From Calendula officinalis (lineage: Eukaryota > Streptophyta > Magnoliopsida > Asterales > Asteraceae): a DNA stretch of 64,000 nucleotides. The position numbers and the translations under genes were made by a program. Of this stretch, positions 34,738 through 47,506 are shown piece after piece. Location of the stretch: positions 16,020,474 to 16,084,473 of the forward strand of contig OY970833.1 of the NCBI GenBank assembly GCA_963853835.1, written 5' to 3'. Each line of letters begins with the position of its first letter. The stretch's first letter is position 1. Below the pieces are notes generated by a model. It saw only the letters and a program-made list of their open reading frames with translations. It searched no databases and was not told the DNA's origin.

Positions 34738-37700
34738 TCAAGGGTTCAGCATTCCCAATTGTCCTAGTAAATACATAAACCTCTCTTCTGAAAGTGGTTT
34801 AGTAAACACATCAGCCAATTGGTCCTCTGTTGGGACATAGTCTACCTGAACCTTACCATTCTCCACATTATCTCGGATAAAGTGGTGTCTGATATCAATG
34901 TGCTTAGTTCTTGAGTGATAGACTGGATTTTCAGTGATAGCAATAGCACTCTTGTTATCACAATGAATTGGAGTTTCTTTGAAGTTGAATCAATAGTCCA
35001 TGAGTTGGTACTACATCCATAAAAGTTGAGCACAACAACTTCCCGCAGCTACATATTCAACCTCTGCAGTTGAAGTTGCTACTGAATTTTGTTTCTTGGA
35101 TGACCAACCAACTAATCTTCCACTTGTACTCTTTCTATCCAATCTGCATCCTGCATAATCGGCATATGTGTACCCTTCAAGATCAAAATTTGAATCTTTG
35201 GGATACCAAAGACCCATATTAGGAGTACCAGATAAATATGTAAAAATTCTCTTAACAGCTTTCAGATGTGATTCTTTGGGATCAGCCTGATACCGAGCAC
35301 ACAAACATGTTGCAAACATGATATCAGGCCTGCTAGCTGTTAATTAAAGTAAGGAACCAATCATACCTCGGTATGTGGATTGACATACTGGTTTACCAGT
35401 TTCATCCTTACTTATCTTATCCTGAGTACTCATAGGGGTGTGCATAGAAGATAAGTTTTCAAATTTGTATTTCTTCATGCACATACTTACTCTGGTTTAT
35501 AAAAGTGCCATCAGGCTTCTGATCAACTTGTAAGCCTAGAAAATAAGTAAGTTCTCCCATCATACTCATCTGATACTGAGATGATATAATCTTTGAAAAC
35601 GAATCACACATTGACTTGTCAGTTGAGCCAAAGATAATATCATCCACATATATCTGAATGAGTAAGACGTCAGACCCTTTTCTTTTTGAAAATAATGTTT
35701 TATCAATTTTACCACGTGTAAATTTATTTTCAATTAAGTACACAGACAGGGTATCATACCAGGCTCTTGGAGCTTGTTTGAGCCCATACAAGGCTTTATC
35801 AAGCATGAAAACATAATTAGGAAATTTAGGATCAACAAAACCTGGGGGTTGTTTCACATAAACTTCCTCTTGTAGTTTTCCATTTAGTAAGGCACTCTTG
35901 ACGTCCATTTGATAAACCTTGAAGTTCTTAAAGGATGCATAGGCAAGATATAGCCTAATTGCTTCAATCCTTGCAACTGGTGCAAATGTTTCATCATAGT
36001 CAATACCTTATTCTTGCCTGTTGCCCTGAGCAACAAGTCTTGCTTTGTTCCTGGTTACAACACCATCTTTTTCCATTTTATTTCTGAACACCCACTTAGT
36101 ACCAATGATACTCATCTTGCATAGCTTCTACCCATTCTTCATCTAGTAAGGCTTCATCAGCCTTCTTGGGTTCAATGGAAGATAAGAAGCTTTAAAAGAG
36201 ACAAAAATTTGCAGTAACATGAGGTTCAAAAGTCAGTTTTCTTCTTGTTTGTACTCCTTCTTCAACAGGACCAATGATATTTCTATGAGGATGGTCTCTG
36301 TGTTCCCTTAGATTTGATCCTAATGTAGCATTTGAAGTAGTATCAACAACTTCTTGTTGGACTAATGGGTTGCCAGTCTCATACTGATTAGAGTTTGATT
36401 CAGTATTGGACAGCACAAGATTGTAGTTTCTTCATTTTGCAGATTTATGATTGGTACTAGTGGTGGATTTGAAGATTCTCCTGCTTCATAAGTGGAATGA
36501 TTAAGATCAAGATTTGAAGACTCAATGTTGAAGTTTTTAGAGTTGGGAACTTCAGTATTTGTTGCAGTTTTTCCATACTGAGTGAAGTCTTGATCATTAT
36601 CACTCATATCATGTGAACCATGATATGGGTGAATTTTGGGCTGTTCATCGTTGGAGTTTTCTGGATTACATAAGGTTTCAATACCACTTATGTTCTCTTT
36701 TGCTGAAGTAGAATGCTCATCCATTTGTTCATCAAAAGTAACATGGATAGATTCATCAATCACTTTTATGGAAAGCACATACACTCTGAAGGCCTTGGAG
36801 TGTGGTGAGTAGCCCATAAAAATGCCTTCATTTGCTTTGGGAGCAAACTTGTTGAGATTTTGCTTAGTAGTAAGGATAAAGCATTTGCTCCCAAAGATGT
36901 GGAAATACTCCACGCTAGGAATTCTGCCATGATATAACTCATAAGGAGTCTTGAGATGTCTCTGGACTACAGTTCCTCTATTCTGTGTAAAGTTGGCACA
37001 ATTTACAGATTCGGCCCAGAAGCTCAGTGCCAGTCCAGCATGGCATAACAAAGTTTTTGCAGCTTCAATCAGTGTTCTATTCTTTCTTTCTACAACACCA
37101 TTTTGTTGTGGTGTGTAGGCTGCAGTGTAAATTTGTACGATTCCTTTTTCTTCACAGAAACTTGCTAATACTGAATTCTTGAATTCAGTACCATGGTCAC
37201 TTCTAAGTTGTTTGACCTTGGCACCTTTTTGAAGTTCTTTTCTCTAGATGAAAGCAATTATTTTTGTGGTTGCATCTGATTTTGTCTTCAAGAAGATGAC
37301 CCAAGTGTATCTCGAGAATTCATCAACCAAGACCAAAGTATAGACCTTTTTGCCCAGAGATGGTGTACTGATGGGGCCAAAAAGATCCATATGTATCATC
37401 TCAAGATGTTCATTAATGGAATGGTTAACTTTAGATTTAAATGAACTCTTCTTCTGCTTGCCAATTTCACATGCTGAGCATAACTTATCTTTTGAGTAAG
37501 TAATTGTGGGCAGTCCTCTCAACAACTTCTTAATACTGAGTTCATTGGTGTTCCTGAAGTTGATGTGAGAGAGTTTCTTGTGCCACATCCAGTTCAGTTC
37601 TGGATTGACTTTAGACAACAGGCACACACGGATGATGGGGTCAATTTCTGACAGATTGACTACATAAACATCTTTTTCTCTTCTGGCAATGAGAACAGGT

Positions 37701-37989
37701 TGTCCTCTTTCATTATATATGATGCCTGCAATCTTTCCGAATCTTGCTTCGTTGTCATCATCACAATCTGACTGATACTGAGCAGATTGTGTTTGAGACT
37801 CTCCACATAGGCAACCCTTTTAAAGCTGATGTTGCCAGCTTTGATTTCCCCATATCCTCTTGTCTTCCCTATGGAATCATCCCCAAACCTCACAGAAGGA
37901 CCCTTCTCTGGTGCGTAATGCTGAAGGTACTCCATACTGCCAGTCATGTGTCTTGAGCAACCACTATGAAGGTACCATTTTCTATCACC
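34738..37989 (-). pseudogene. Copia pol: protease, integrase, RT, RNase H (element B, broken)
   Basis: Exon 2 of the gag-pol frame starts at 37989 after the acceptor TGCAG. The protease motif reads LHSGCSRHMTG: the catalytic Asp of DSG is His (37966-37968), so protease should be inactive. Pre-integrase HHCC (WHKKLSHINF, CSACEIGK), integrase DLFGP, RSDHGTEF and NGVVERKNRTL are all present. RT has lost about 170 bp near 36110 (between the KWV... and ...MQDE regions), and a stop lies near 36008. YVDD is intact at 35639-35650. RNase H shows ADYAG, STAEVEY and CDNKSAI but carries frameshifts. The family stop is at 34738 after GQLGMLNP. Confidence 0.93.
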
Positions 37990-39346
37990 CTGCACAAGAC
38001 ACAATATAAGGATTAGTTCCTTTTAGGAACCCATTTTAAAATGGGACCTTTGGAAGGGTTAACATTTCTGTCCTTTTTAATCTCTATTTTTGTTGGAGTC
38101 AGTATCACTTTAAGAGAACCAGTATTGGTAGTCGGTTGTGGCACTGACTTTGGATTCCTTATTTTCTTTGGTACTAAGTTCCTAGGATTTGAGAGATTAG
38201 TTCTACACTCATCTCCTTTATGACTAGTATGATGACATCTGTAACATTTTCTGGGTCTATTTCTAAACATGTTTTCATAGGGAATTTTAGAAAACTGTTT
38301 ATCTTTTTGTTGATCAGTATGACTCAGTTTTGCAAACTTCTAACTTAAAATTTTGATTTTATCACCAATAGATATTAAAAGACTATTTTTATCATTTTTA
38401 ATAAGAGGTTGAGTATCCTTTTTAACAATCTTTTTGGGAGATGAGTTTTTCTTTTTATCTGTTAAAGGTGTCTGTTTTTGCTTTTGTTTAGACTTAGTTC
38501 CTTTACCAGTTTTGGAACCTGTTGAAAGTAGTTTAGGTTTAGCATCAGGTTTAAAATTTAACACTTTAACAGGTTCTTTAGATTTTTGAGTATTTGACTC
38601 AGATGTGCTTGCAACTTCAGTATCAGTCTTCTTAGAAGATGTAGAAGTTGTTTTCAACGTTTTTAAAATATTATTTTCAGAGTATGGGATGACATTAAAT
38701 AATACTTCAAAAGTTGGAACAGCTGAAGTGTCATACTGATCTTTATTGATTTCAGATGCAGAATTTTATGTAACAGGAAATTCAGTACTGAGATCTTGTA
38801 GTTCAGTGTAGCACTTAGAGCAGATAGAGGGACCAATAGGTTGAACTTGGTCAAAAGTGTTTTTATCCTCATCATGTGAATCAGTTTGACAAATAGCTTC
38901 ACAAAATGATTTTGATTTAACGAACTGAATTGGAGTCATTTCTGAAAATTCTTCAAATAAATTAGCAAAATTGTTTCTATTTTTTTACTGAGGATCAACA
39001 CCAAGTGCAGCCCTCACATTTTATGGAAATTGTTGATTTAGACATTTATTTAATTTTATAGAAGCATTTCCCCAAGATTTACACTGATTTTCAAATTTTT
39101 CTTTTTCAAGTTTATGTAAATGAGCTTTATCAGCTAATCTTTGGTTCATTTCTTGCAAGTTTAAAAAATTTAATTCTAAATATTTGAATTTTGCTAATTT
39201 ATCTAAGTTTTCATTATTTACCCTTTCAAGTTCAAGAATAGTTAATTTTAAAGTTTTTTCTTTCTATACTAAAGTTTTAAGATCAACAATCATGTACTCA
39301 AAATTTTTTCTTTTTCATTCAATGAATAGGTTTGAAAGGCACTCAC
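37990..39346 (-). other. Predicted gag-pol intron with coding content (element B)
   Basis: 1357 bp. Donor ACAAG|GTGAGT and acceptor CTTGTGCAG|GGTG (minus strand) are both canonical. The interior reads largely in the gag frame: a coiled-coil region, a Lys/Ser-rich basic region and a second CCHC knuckle (CYRCHHTSHKGDEC near 38200-38245). It ends with a stop at 38013, just before the acceptor. Element A lacks exactly this interval. Retention would give a long Gag; removal would fuse Gag to protease. Several in-frame stops (for example near 38340) are decay. Confidence 0.8.
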
Positions 39347-40354
39347 CTTGTACAACTGAGTGGAATCCCAATCACGGTGGATACTCATCCTCTCAGCCTC
39401 TATGAGAGCTCTCTCGAAATTGCTATTCAAATCTTCTTGAGTGAAGGCCATGAAGGCTTTGTTCTCAACCTCTTCCTCGTCATCACTAAGCTCTTCATCC
39501 ATCCAAGCTTCAGAGTATAGTGCCTGATGAGGTGCTCCATTTCCAGCAGCTCCCTTTCCCTTGCTTCTTGCCTTCAACTTCACATATTTATCCCTATACT
39601 GTTTAGCTCGGTATGCAATCTTGTCATTCTAATCAGTTCCAGTGGAGGTCTTGTCAGTCTTCTTCCAGTTGATCAGTCTAGAAGCATTATTCTCTTCATG
39701 ATTCAACATTAAACCATACAGTGTTTGAAGAGTGTAGGACTCAATGTTATTAGCAACATTGACAGAATTTGTCATATCAAGGAATTGCTAAGGAAGACTG
39801 TCCAGAAATTTTTTACAGAGTTCTCCCTCTTCCATCTCAATTCCAACGCTGATAAGATCATGAACAATAGTGTTGAATCTGTTGTAAAGAGTAGTGAGAT
39901 CTTCATTTGTATTAGCAATGAAGTTCTCATACTTTCTTCTCATGTTGCTCTTTCTTTGCAGCTTCACATTTGGTGTGCCTTCATAGGTGACAGTCAAGCT
40001 ACCCCACATAGCTTTAGCAGAAGGTAATTTCATGATTGCATTCAGTATTTCTTTAGTAACTGCATTACCTATCACACTCTTGGCTCTTGAGTCTAGACTA
40101 AACAATAGACGATCAGTATCAGTCCAAGTATGTTTCAGCTTTGGAATGGTTCTTGTGGATGCAGGAGCATTATCTATAGCTGCAACAGGCTCAGTTGTGA
40201 GAGGAATGATGGGGCCTTCAGATAGAACTGTGAGCATTTCATCATGAATGGACTCAAGATACCACTGGGCTTTTAATTTCCATTGATAGAAATATTTGCC
40301 ATCAAAGATTGGCACACCCTTTCCTGACATTACTAGATTAATGATTGTAGACAT
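39347..40354 (-). pseudogene. Gag, exon 1 (element B, broken)
   Basis: Starts at ATG 40354 (MSTIINLVMSGKG). The plant copia Gag core is clear (YQWKLKAQWYLESIHDE, TDRLLFSLDSRAKSVIGNAVTKEI, RRKYENF). It stops at 39788 by a Gln-to-TAG change, then resumes. A deletion of about 270 bp near 39638 removes the first CCHC knuckle that A and C keep. The end, DSTQLYK, abuts the splice donor. Confidence 0.9.
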
Positions 40355-40375
40355 TCTGGTTTTTGAAGTGTGGGA

Positions 40376-40420
40376 AGGGTAGGTATATGGAATGGCTGCC
40401 AGGGAAATAGATAGACTAAA
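40376..40420 (-). other. Conserved retrotransposon leader (element B)
   Basis: Between gag ATG and PBS. Minus-strand core TTAGTCTATCTATTTCCC, then TGGCAGCCATTCCATATACC, nearly identical to A, C and D. Confidence 0.65.
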
Positions 40421-40438
40421 TAAGAATTAATTTTGCCT

Positions 40439-40450
40439 GCTCTGATACCA
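40439..40450 (-). other. Primer binding site (element B)
   Basis: Minus strand TGGTATCAGAGC, a perfect 12-base complement of the 3' end of plant initiator tRNA-Met, two bases from the 5' LTR. Confidence 0.95.
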
Positions 40451-40452
40451 GT

Positions 40453-40951
40453 TGTTAGGTCACAACAACCCTGGTTTGCTTGTATAATTGATATAATAAT
40501 TAAACTTAAGACAATTAAAGTGATTAACACAATATTAGAGTCAAATGTGTAATTCCACTAAGTGTGGCTTGTTGCGGAATAACAAGACCACTGTTCAATT
40601 ACAAGATATGAACTATGAAAGTGTAAATTGATGAGTACTCCTATGCGAAGTGATCTCTATTTATAGTGTCATAGAGATCTTACAAAGTAGGAAATGAGTA
40701 ATGGAAGGACTGATTAAGGAAAGTGATCGAGATCAAAGTGATTTGATCTGGTCTGTTAAACATGGTAATGTTTAGCTCAGTCCTTGTACTCAGTACTAGA
40801 TATCAATACTGAGTCCCAACACTGAGTGAGCAATACTGTCTACTAAGTGTAGGACCAAGACTTAGCTAAATTATTATACATACTATTCTAAGCTAGTCTA
40901 GGTTGTCTTGTTATCTTAAGATCCCAAGGGGTAAGGCTTTTTGCCTTAACA
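40453..40951 (-). repeat. 5' LTR of element B
   Basis: 499 bp with TG...CA ends, about 93% identical to the 3' LTR by hand count. The hairpin arms seen in the 3' LTR are partly mutated here (CTAAGTGTAGG). TATA box at 40657-40666. Confidence 0.96.
40657..40666 (-). promoter_or_regulatory. TATA box in 5' LTR of B
   Basis: Minus strand CTATAAATAG, a likely core promoter for the genomic RNA of element B. Confidence 0.65.
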
Positions 40952-40956
40952 GATAC
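40952..40956. repeat. Target site duplication of element B, right
   Basis: GATAC, one mismatch from GATTC at 29732-29736. Satellite TATGCCGAAGCAGG follows at once. Confidence 0.85.
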
Positions 40957-42898
40957 TATGCCGAAGCAGGTTAAAATCCCTCGAGAATGCAGATGACAGA
41001 ATTTGCTAGAAAGTGAATTTGTTTTAAAACCCGTTTTTAATAGTTTACAAGTCAAGTAGGCATGAAAAGGAGACACGAGCCAAAAGTTATAGCTTTTTCA
41101 TTAAAGCCCCTTTCGATTCTGCCTGTAACTCCTAGACCGTAACTGGGCTCACGATCCACAAGATATCAACGGAAATCTCGGAATGTAAACTACGAGAGTC
41201 GAGAAGGCACGGGGTCTTAATTATGTCCTGAAGCAGGTCAAAATCCGTCGAGAAGGCAGATGACATAATCTGCCAAAAAGTGATTTTGTTTTAAAACTCG
41301 ATTTTAATAATTTACAAGTCAAGTAGGCCTGAAACGGAGACCCGAGCCAAAAGTTATGGCCTTTTCAGTAAAGCCCCTTTTGATTCAGCCTATAACTCCT
41401 AGACCGTAAGTAGGCTCACGATCCACAAGATATTAACGGAAAACGCAGAACGTAAACTACAAGAGTCGAGAAGGCACGGGATCGTGATTCTATGCCAAAG
41501 CAGGTTAAAATCCCTCGAGAACACAGATGAGAGAATTTTCCAGAAAGTGAATTTGTTTTAAAACCCGTTTTTAATAATTTACAAGTCAAGTAGGCATGAA
41601 ACAAAGACCCGAGCCAAAAGTTATGGCCTTTTCATTAAAGCCCCTTTCGATTCTGCCTGTAACTCCTAGACCGTAACTGGGCTCACGATCCACAAAATAT
41701 CAACAGAAAACTCGGAATGTAAACTACGAGAGTCGAGAAGGCACGGGATCTTAATTATGTCCTGAAGCAGGTTAAAATCCGTCGAGAAGGCAGATGACAG
41801 AATCTGCCAAAAAGTGAATTTGTTTTAAAACTCGTTTTTAATAATTTAAGTCATGTAGGCCTGAAACGGAGACCCGAGCAAAAAGTTTTGGCCTTTTCAG
41901 TAAATCGCTTTCGATTATGCCTGTAACTCCTAGACCGTAAGTGGAGACCCGAGCCAAAATTTATGGACTTTTCAGTAAAGCCCCTTTCGATTCTGCCTGT
42001 AACTCCAATCCGTAAGTGGGCTCACGATCCACAAGATATCAACGTAAAGCTCAGAGCGTAAACTACAAGAGTCGAGAAGGCACGAGATCGTGATTCTATG
42101 CCGAAGCAGGTTAAAATCTCTCGACAATGCAGATGACAGAATTTGCCAGAAGGTGAATTTGTTTGAAGACCCGTTTTTAATAATTTACAAGTCAAGTAGG
42201 CATGAAACGGAAACCCGAGCCAAAAGTTATGGCCTTTTAATTAAAGCCCCTTTCGATTCTGCTTGTAACTCCTAGACCGTAACTGGGCTCACGATCCACA
42301 AGATATCAACGGAAAGCTCGGAATGTAAACTACGAGAGTCAAGAAGGCACGAGATCTTAATTATGTCCTGAAGCAGGTCAAAGTCCGTCGATAAGGCAGA
42401 TGACAGAATCTGCCAAAAAGTGAATTTGTTTTAAGACTCGTTTTTAATAATTTACAAGTCAAGTAGGCGTGCAACGGAGACCTGAGCCAAAAGTTATGGC
42501 CTTTTCAGTAAAGCCCTTTCGATTCTGCCTGTGACCGTAACTGGGCTCACGATCCACAAGATATCAACGGAAAGCTCGGAATGTAAACTTCACAAGTTGA
42601 GAAGGCACGGGGTCGTGCATCTGTCCCGAAGCAGGTTAAAATCCATCGAGAAGGTAGATGACAGAATCTGCCAGAAAGTGAATTTGTTTTAAAACTCGTT
42701 TTTAATAATTTACAAGTCAAATAGGCCTGAAACAGAGACCCGAGCCAAAAGTTATGGCCTTTTCAGTAAAGCCCCTTTCGATTCTGCCTGTAACTCCTAG
42801 ACCGTAAGTGGGCTTACGATCCACAAGATATCAACGGAAAGCTCGGAACGTAAACTACAAGATTCGAGAAGGCACGGGATCGTGATTCTATGCCGAAG
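40957..42898 (+). repeat. Satellite array, block 3 (plus)
   Basis: About 7.3 monomers between elements B and C, same polarity as the array left of B. A partial monomer lies near 41880-42010, where GGAGACCCGAGC recurs within about 85 bp. Confidence 0.95.
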
Positions 42899-43396
42899 TG
42901 TTAGGTCACAACAACCCTGGATTACTTGTATAATTGATAGAATAATTAAACTTAAGACAATTAAAGTGATTAACACAATATTAGAGTGAAATGTATAATT
43001 CCACTAAGTGTGGCTTGTTGCGGCATAACAATACCACAGATCAATTACAAGATATAAAATGTTAAAGCGTAAATTGGTGAGTACTCCTTTGCCAAATGAT
43101 CACTATTTATAGTGTTATAGAGATCTTACAAAATAGGCAAGGAGTAATGAAAGAACTATTAATGGAAAGTGGCCGAGATCAAAGGGATTTGATTTGGCTA
43201 AGTAAACAAGGAAATGTTTACTCAGTCCTAGTGCTCAGTATTGAATGTCAATACTGAGTCCCAACACTGAATGACCAATACTGTCTACTCAGTGTTGGAC
43301 CAAGACTTAGCTAATTTATTCTACAAACTAATCTAAGCTAGTCTAGGTTGTCTTGTTATCTTAAGATCCAAAGGGGTAAGGCTTTTTGCCTTAACA
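42899..43396 (-). repeat. 3' LTR of element C
   Basis: 498 bp. Carries the inverted repeat CTCAGTATTG/CAATACTGAG (43234-43258) and the CCAACACTGA/CTCAGTGTTGG pair (43261-43298). TATA box CTATAAATAG (minus) at 43103-43112. Confidence 0.96.
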
Positions 43397-43408
43397 ATCT
43401 CCCCCTAT
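43397..43408 (-). other. Polypurine tract (element C)
   Basis: Minus strand ATAGGGGGAGAT abutting the 3' LTR, identical to element B. Confidence 0.92.
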
Positions 43409-43471
43409 CTAATGATAACAAGACAATATTACAAAGAGAAGTACAAAAAACAAAATTACAGAGTCTTCTCT

Positions 43472-45363
43472 TCATCCTCTACTAATTGCTTCATGCTCAT
43501 AAAAGATTTCTTGCTTTATGTGGACAAATTCATCTTTCTTTTTAAGCTCTTCTCTTCTATTCCACAGTACCGCAACAATCTTCTTTCTAAACCAAGCATA
43601 CTCCTTCTTGGTTATCAACCACTTTAATCCCACCAAATGATTTAGAGGAGCTTTGGGTAGGTCTGCCTCAGAGATAAAGCATTCCCTATCCTCCGAGTCA
43701 GTGTACATATATCTAGAGGAAGGATATATTGTGCTCTTTCTTTCCTGAAATATAAGACCATAAGGGACAGTATATGGGTTAAATACATTGGAAGTACTGA
43801 GACATTCTGGCCAATTGTTCTTGTAAGCTTTAGTTAATACATAGAATGTCCTATACTCTCCAGAGTATAGAACTCCCTTTTGAAACCACACTGCAGAGAC
43901 AACACATATTTCATCTAAGATCACTTGAGCTTCAGATGACCTAGAAGGCGTCTCCTTTATCAGTCTGGTGATCTTGATCCAGTCTTGGAGTCCCATGTTT
44001 TGAATATCATGAAGAAGAATCTTCATGGGAGGACGGACTGGTCCAGTACAGGTTGCAACAATTGATCCATTGAACATTTTTACATTGATTTTGTTTACAT
44101 CAATGTTCAACAAGTGTATGTACCTTACACTGAGAAAGACTTCATTTCTCAGTATTTCCATCCTTGTCTCTCTGTACCTTGTTCTTTGAGAAATTGAGTT
44201 CCAATACTGTTCTCTAAGGTCTGCTCCTTTCAATCTTCTTCTGTGAGATGTTGAGGGAACATCAGGCTCAGTATCAGGATCAGTCTCAGGTTCCTCTTTG
44301 ACACTAAGAGCATGTAGGTAGAAGAATTTTTCTGCTTCATCTGCCAGTTGTTGATAAGTCTACCTTGGAACCCGCTCTTCATGATGAACAGCCCTTCTAG
44401 GTCTAGTGATTAGGGGAGCAGGAGAAGGTTCTTCACTTGATTCAGAAGACATGACAACTTTCGACATTCTTCTAGTTGGTCTTTTGATTGTTCTTGGGTC
44501 ACCCTGAGTTGGCATTGGTTGTTCTCTTGGGGGCTCTTCATCATCGGAGGATGATGATGAAGAGCCTGCATCATATGCCATATCCAGTGCAAAGTTTATG
44601 AAGTTCAGAGTGGGCACATGATGTGGTTCTTCATCATCATCAGCAATGGGTCACGCAAATGGTCTGTACACTATTATTTGCAGGTTGTTCTCATACTGAG
44701 CAGATGGCACAGTATGAGACTGCAGAGGTTGATCAGTATCAGTCTCCCCCTGAGCAGATGACTCAGACGGATGTTGTTCCAAGAATGACCTTCCTCTTTC
44801 TCTTCTTCTTTCATACTGGAACGTAAGAGGTTCAATATTAGTGACTTGCTGTGATTGTTGTTGTTGTTGAGGTTGATCTTCATTCATTTACCTTCTTTTC
44901 TCCCCCTGAGCAGATGGCTCAGGTTGATCAACTTCATCTTCTCTTTGTCTCTTCTCCCCCTTATTGTTATCATTCGATGGGGGAAGGAAGAGGTTCAGTA
45001 TCACAACCTGCATCTCCTTGAGTGTTGTCATGAGTAGGAGATGGCATAGGCTAGTGGCAGCATCAGTATCACCCCCTTGATCTTTATGTGTGAGTGATTG
45101 TCTGGGCTCATTATCATCATCTCCACCTTGATCTTCATGCTCTCCACTGTGTTGAGATTGTGGAGTCAGTGGAGGTTGTTGATGTTGTTGTTGGAGTAAT
45201 GCAACCGATTCTTTTAGTGAATCAATCTCATTACTCATGGTTTCCATCCTGGCCAGTATTGTGTTTTGTGTGTTCTGCATGGCTAAAATTTGTTGCATGA
45301 TTGTCTGCAAGGAAACCTCTTCCACTGGAGCCTGCTGAACATGAGTACCCTGCACAGATGGTG
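43472..45363 (-). pseudogene. Additional ORF, exon 2 (element C)
   Basis: Starts at the acceptor TTTCTTTAG|CACC and is open at first for about 155 codons (APSVQGTHVQQ...). It holds a coiled coil (ILARMETMSNEIDSLKESVA), a Gln/Asp/Gly-rich linker with a 1-bp frameshift near 45050, the KRQRE patch, a YERRRERGR block (near 44810), the SSSSSSDDEEPP block (near 44550) and the conserved C-terminal block of about 250 aa (44233 to stop 43472). It matches element B along its whole length, which supports real past coding. No transmembrane segment seen. Family not recognised. Confidence 0.77.
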
Positions 45364-46157
<794 letters not shown>

Positions 46158-47506
46158 CTGAGGCTTTGTCAGATTCCCTTCTCCCTTCAACAGAGGTCGG
46201 TGCTGGATCATTTGTATGTTGATTAGAGCCTCCAGCACCTTCTTGATTTTGTGGTCCTCGTTGTTGTGCTTCTTCCAGATTTAGTTGCTCATATTCAAGT
46301 TCAGCATCAAGTGGAATATGAGGTTCCACATTTGGTGATTGTTGATCAATGTTTTCTTGATCTGGTTCTGGAAGATCAGCATGAGATGCTATTTGATGTT
46401 GCTCTTCCAATGAAGGAGTCAGTGTTGGATTTTGACTGTGCAACACTGAGTCTGTTGAGAGAACAACCATAATGACTGGACTCAAGCGTCTTCTAACCCT
46501 TCTTCTGATGATTAAGGGTTGATCTTCAGTATCAGAAACTGATGCAGTATTGGGAGCATCAATTTCTGGTTCTTGTACTGGTGGGGGTTGAACATCCTCC
46601 ATTGCAACATCTACATCTGCAACATCATTATCATCATCATTGTCATTTTCATCATCTACATCAGTATCATCTTCATCTTCATCATCATTCATATGAGCCT
46701 CTGCAACGGCTAACATGGTGGCACTGAGTGGTGGTTCATCTTCCCTAGGCTGATGGAAGAAAATCTTCTCATGGATAGGAGGAAGATCAGCCCTAAATCC
46801 ATCAAAATCATCATACATATTATCTGGCATGGAGTTTTGGAAGATAAGTGATAGAAACCTGCAAAAAGGAACATTAGGATTCCTTTATCGTGCCTGAATT
46901 TGAGAGGCTAGCTCATTGAAGATCAGTCTAGCATAATGTGCATGTTGTGGTACATGGCATGGACCATTTGCATTCCAAAATCATTGATTTGATCTAGAGC
47001 CCCTGTTTTGTGAGTCATACATCGAACTATGGTTGAAATCATAATTCCCCACGTGGGACCAAATTCTTGCCTTTTTATTGTTCATGTTGTTCGTTGTCTT
47101 CCAAGGAGCGGCAACACTGAGCGTGCAATATCACGATCAACAAATTCATCATACTGGACATGTGCAGGAAGTTGAAGATCTCGTCTAATGATTTCAGTGG
47201 AGACGAAAGCTCGTCGTTGATCTCGAATTACCCATCCCGCAATCATATCTGGGGAGTCCAATATAACAGAGTACCAAAATTCACACAGCATTGAAGGATA
47301 GATTGCTCTGGGTGATGCTTGAAGAGCATTAGCGATTGGGTAATGCCTAAGATACGTAATCATCTGACGAAATTGGGGCATACCCAACCCTGAGGGATCT
47401 TGAAATATGCAGTGATGTTATTCCTTGTAAATTTAGGAAGTTCATCCCTTTGAAAATCCTTTGCTGGTGCGACGAATTGTGGAGCAATGAATTGAAAGTT
47501 TGCCAT
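46158..47506 (-). pseudogene. Additional ORF, exon 1 (element C)
   Basis: ATG at 47506 (MANFQFIAPQF). Blocks in order: DFQRDELPKF, LCEFWYSVILDSPDMI, IIRRDLQLP, TWGIMISTIVRCMTHKTG and KIFFHQPRED. An acidic Asp/Asn-rich stretch (near 46620-46690) and a Gln/Pro-rich tail to DKAS at the donor follow. Lesions: a 1-bp deletion near 47375, the TGA at 47082-47084 shared with B, and a frameshift near 46940. From 46830 to the donor it is open (about 225 codons). Confidence 0.77.

Larger units (their letters stand above)
29737..40951 (-). mobile_element. Element B: full-length Sirevirus-like Ty1/copia retrotransposon, 11,215 bp
   Basis: Bounded by 499-bp LTRs with TG...CA ends and a 5-bp TSD. Minus-strand order: 5' LTR, perfect tRNA-Met PBS, leader, gag, intron-like coding stretch, protease-integrase-RT-RNase H, spacer, two-exon additional ORF, PPT, 3' LTR. 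The copia domain order (integrase before RT) and an ORF downstream of RNase H fit Sirevirus. A hand count gives about 35 LTR differences in 499 (about 7%), so B is older than C. Gag has a deletion of about 270 bp, protease has lost its catalytic Asp and RT has an internal deletion, so it is not autonomous. Confidence 0.96.

Noticed and set aside
45341..45362. Alternative acceptor CTGTGCAG|GGTAC for the aORF intron
   Set aside because: It would enter a frame that stops after a short distance, whereas TTTAG|CACC joins to the long exon 2 frame in both copies.
46854..46870. TTTTTGCAG in aORF exon 1 as a further splice acceptor
   Set aside because: The frame is open across it in element C and no matching donor is evident upstream.
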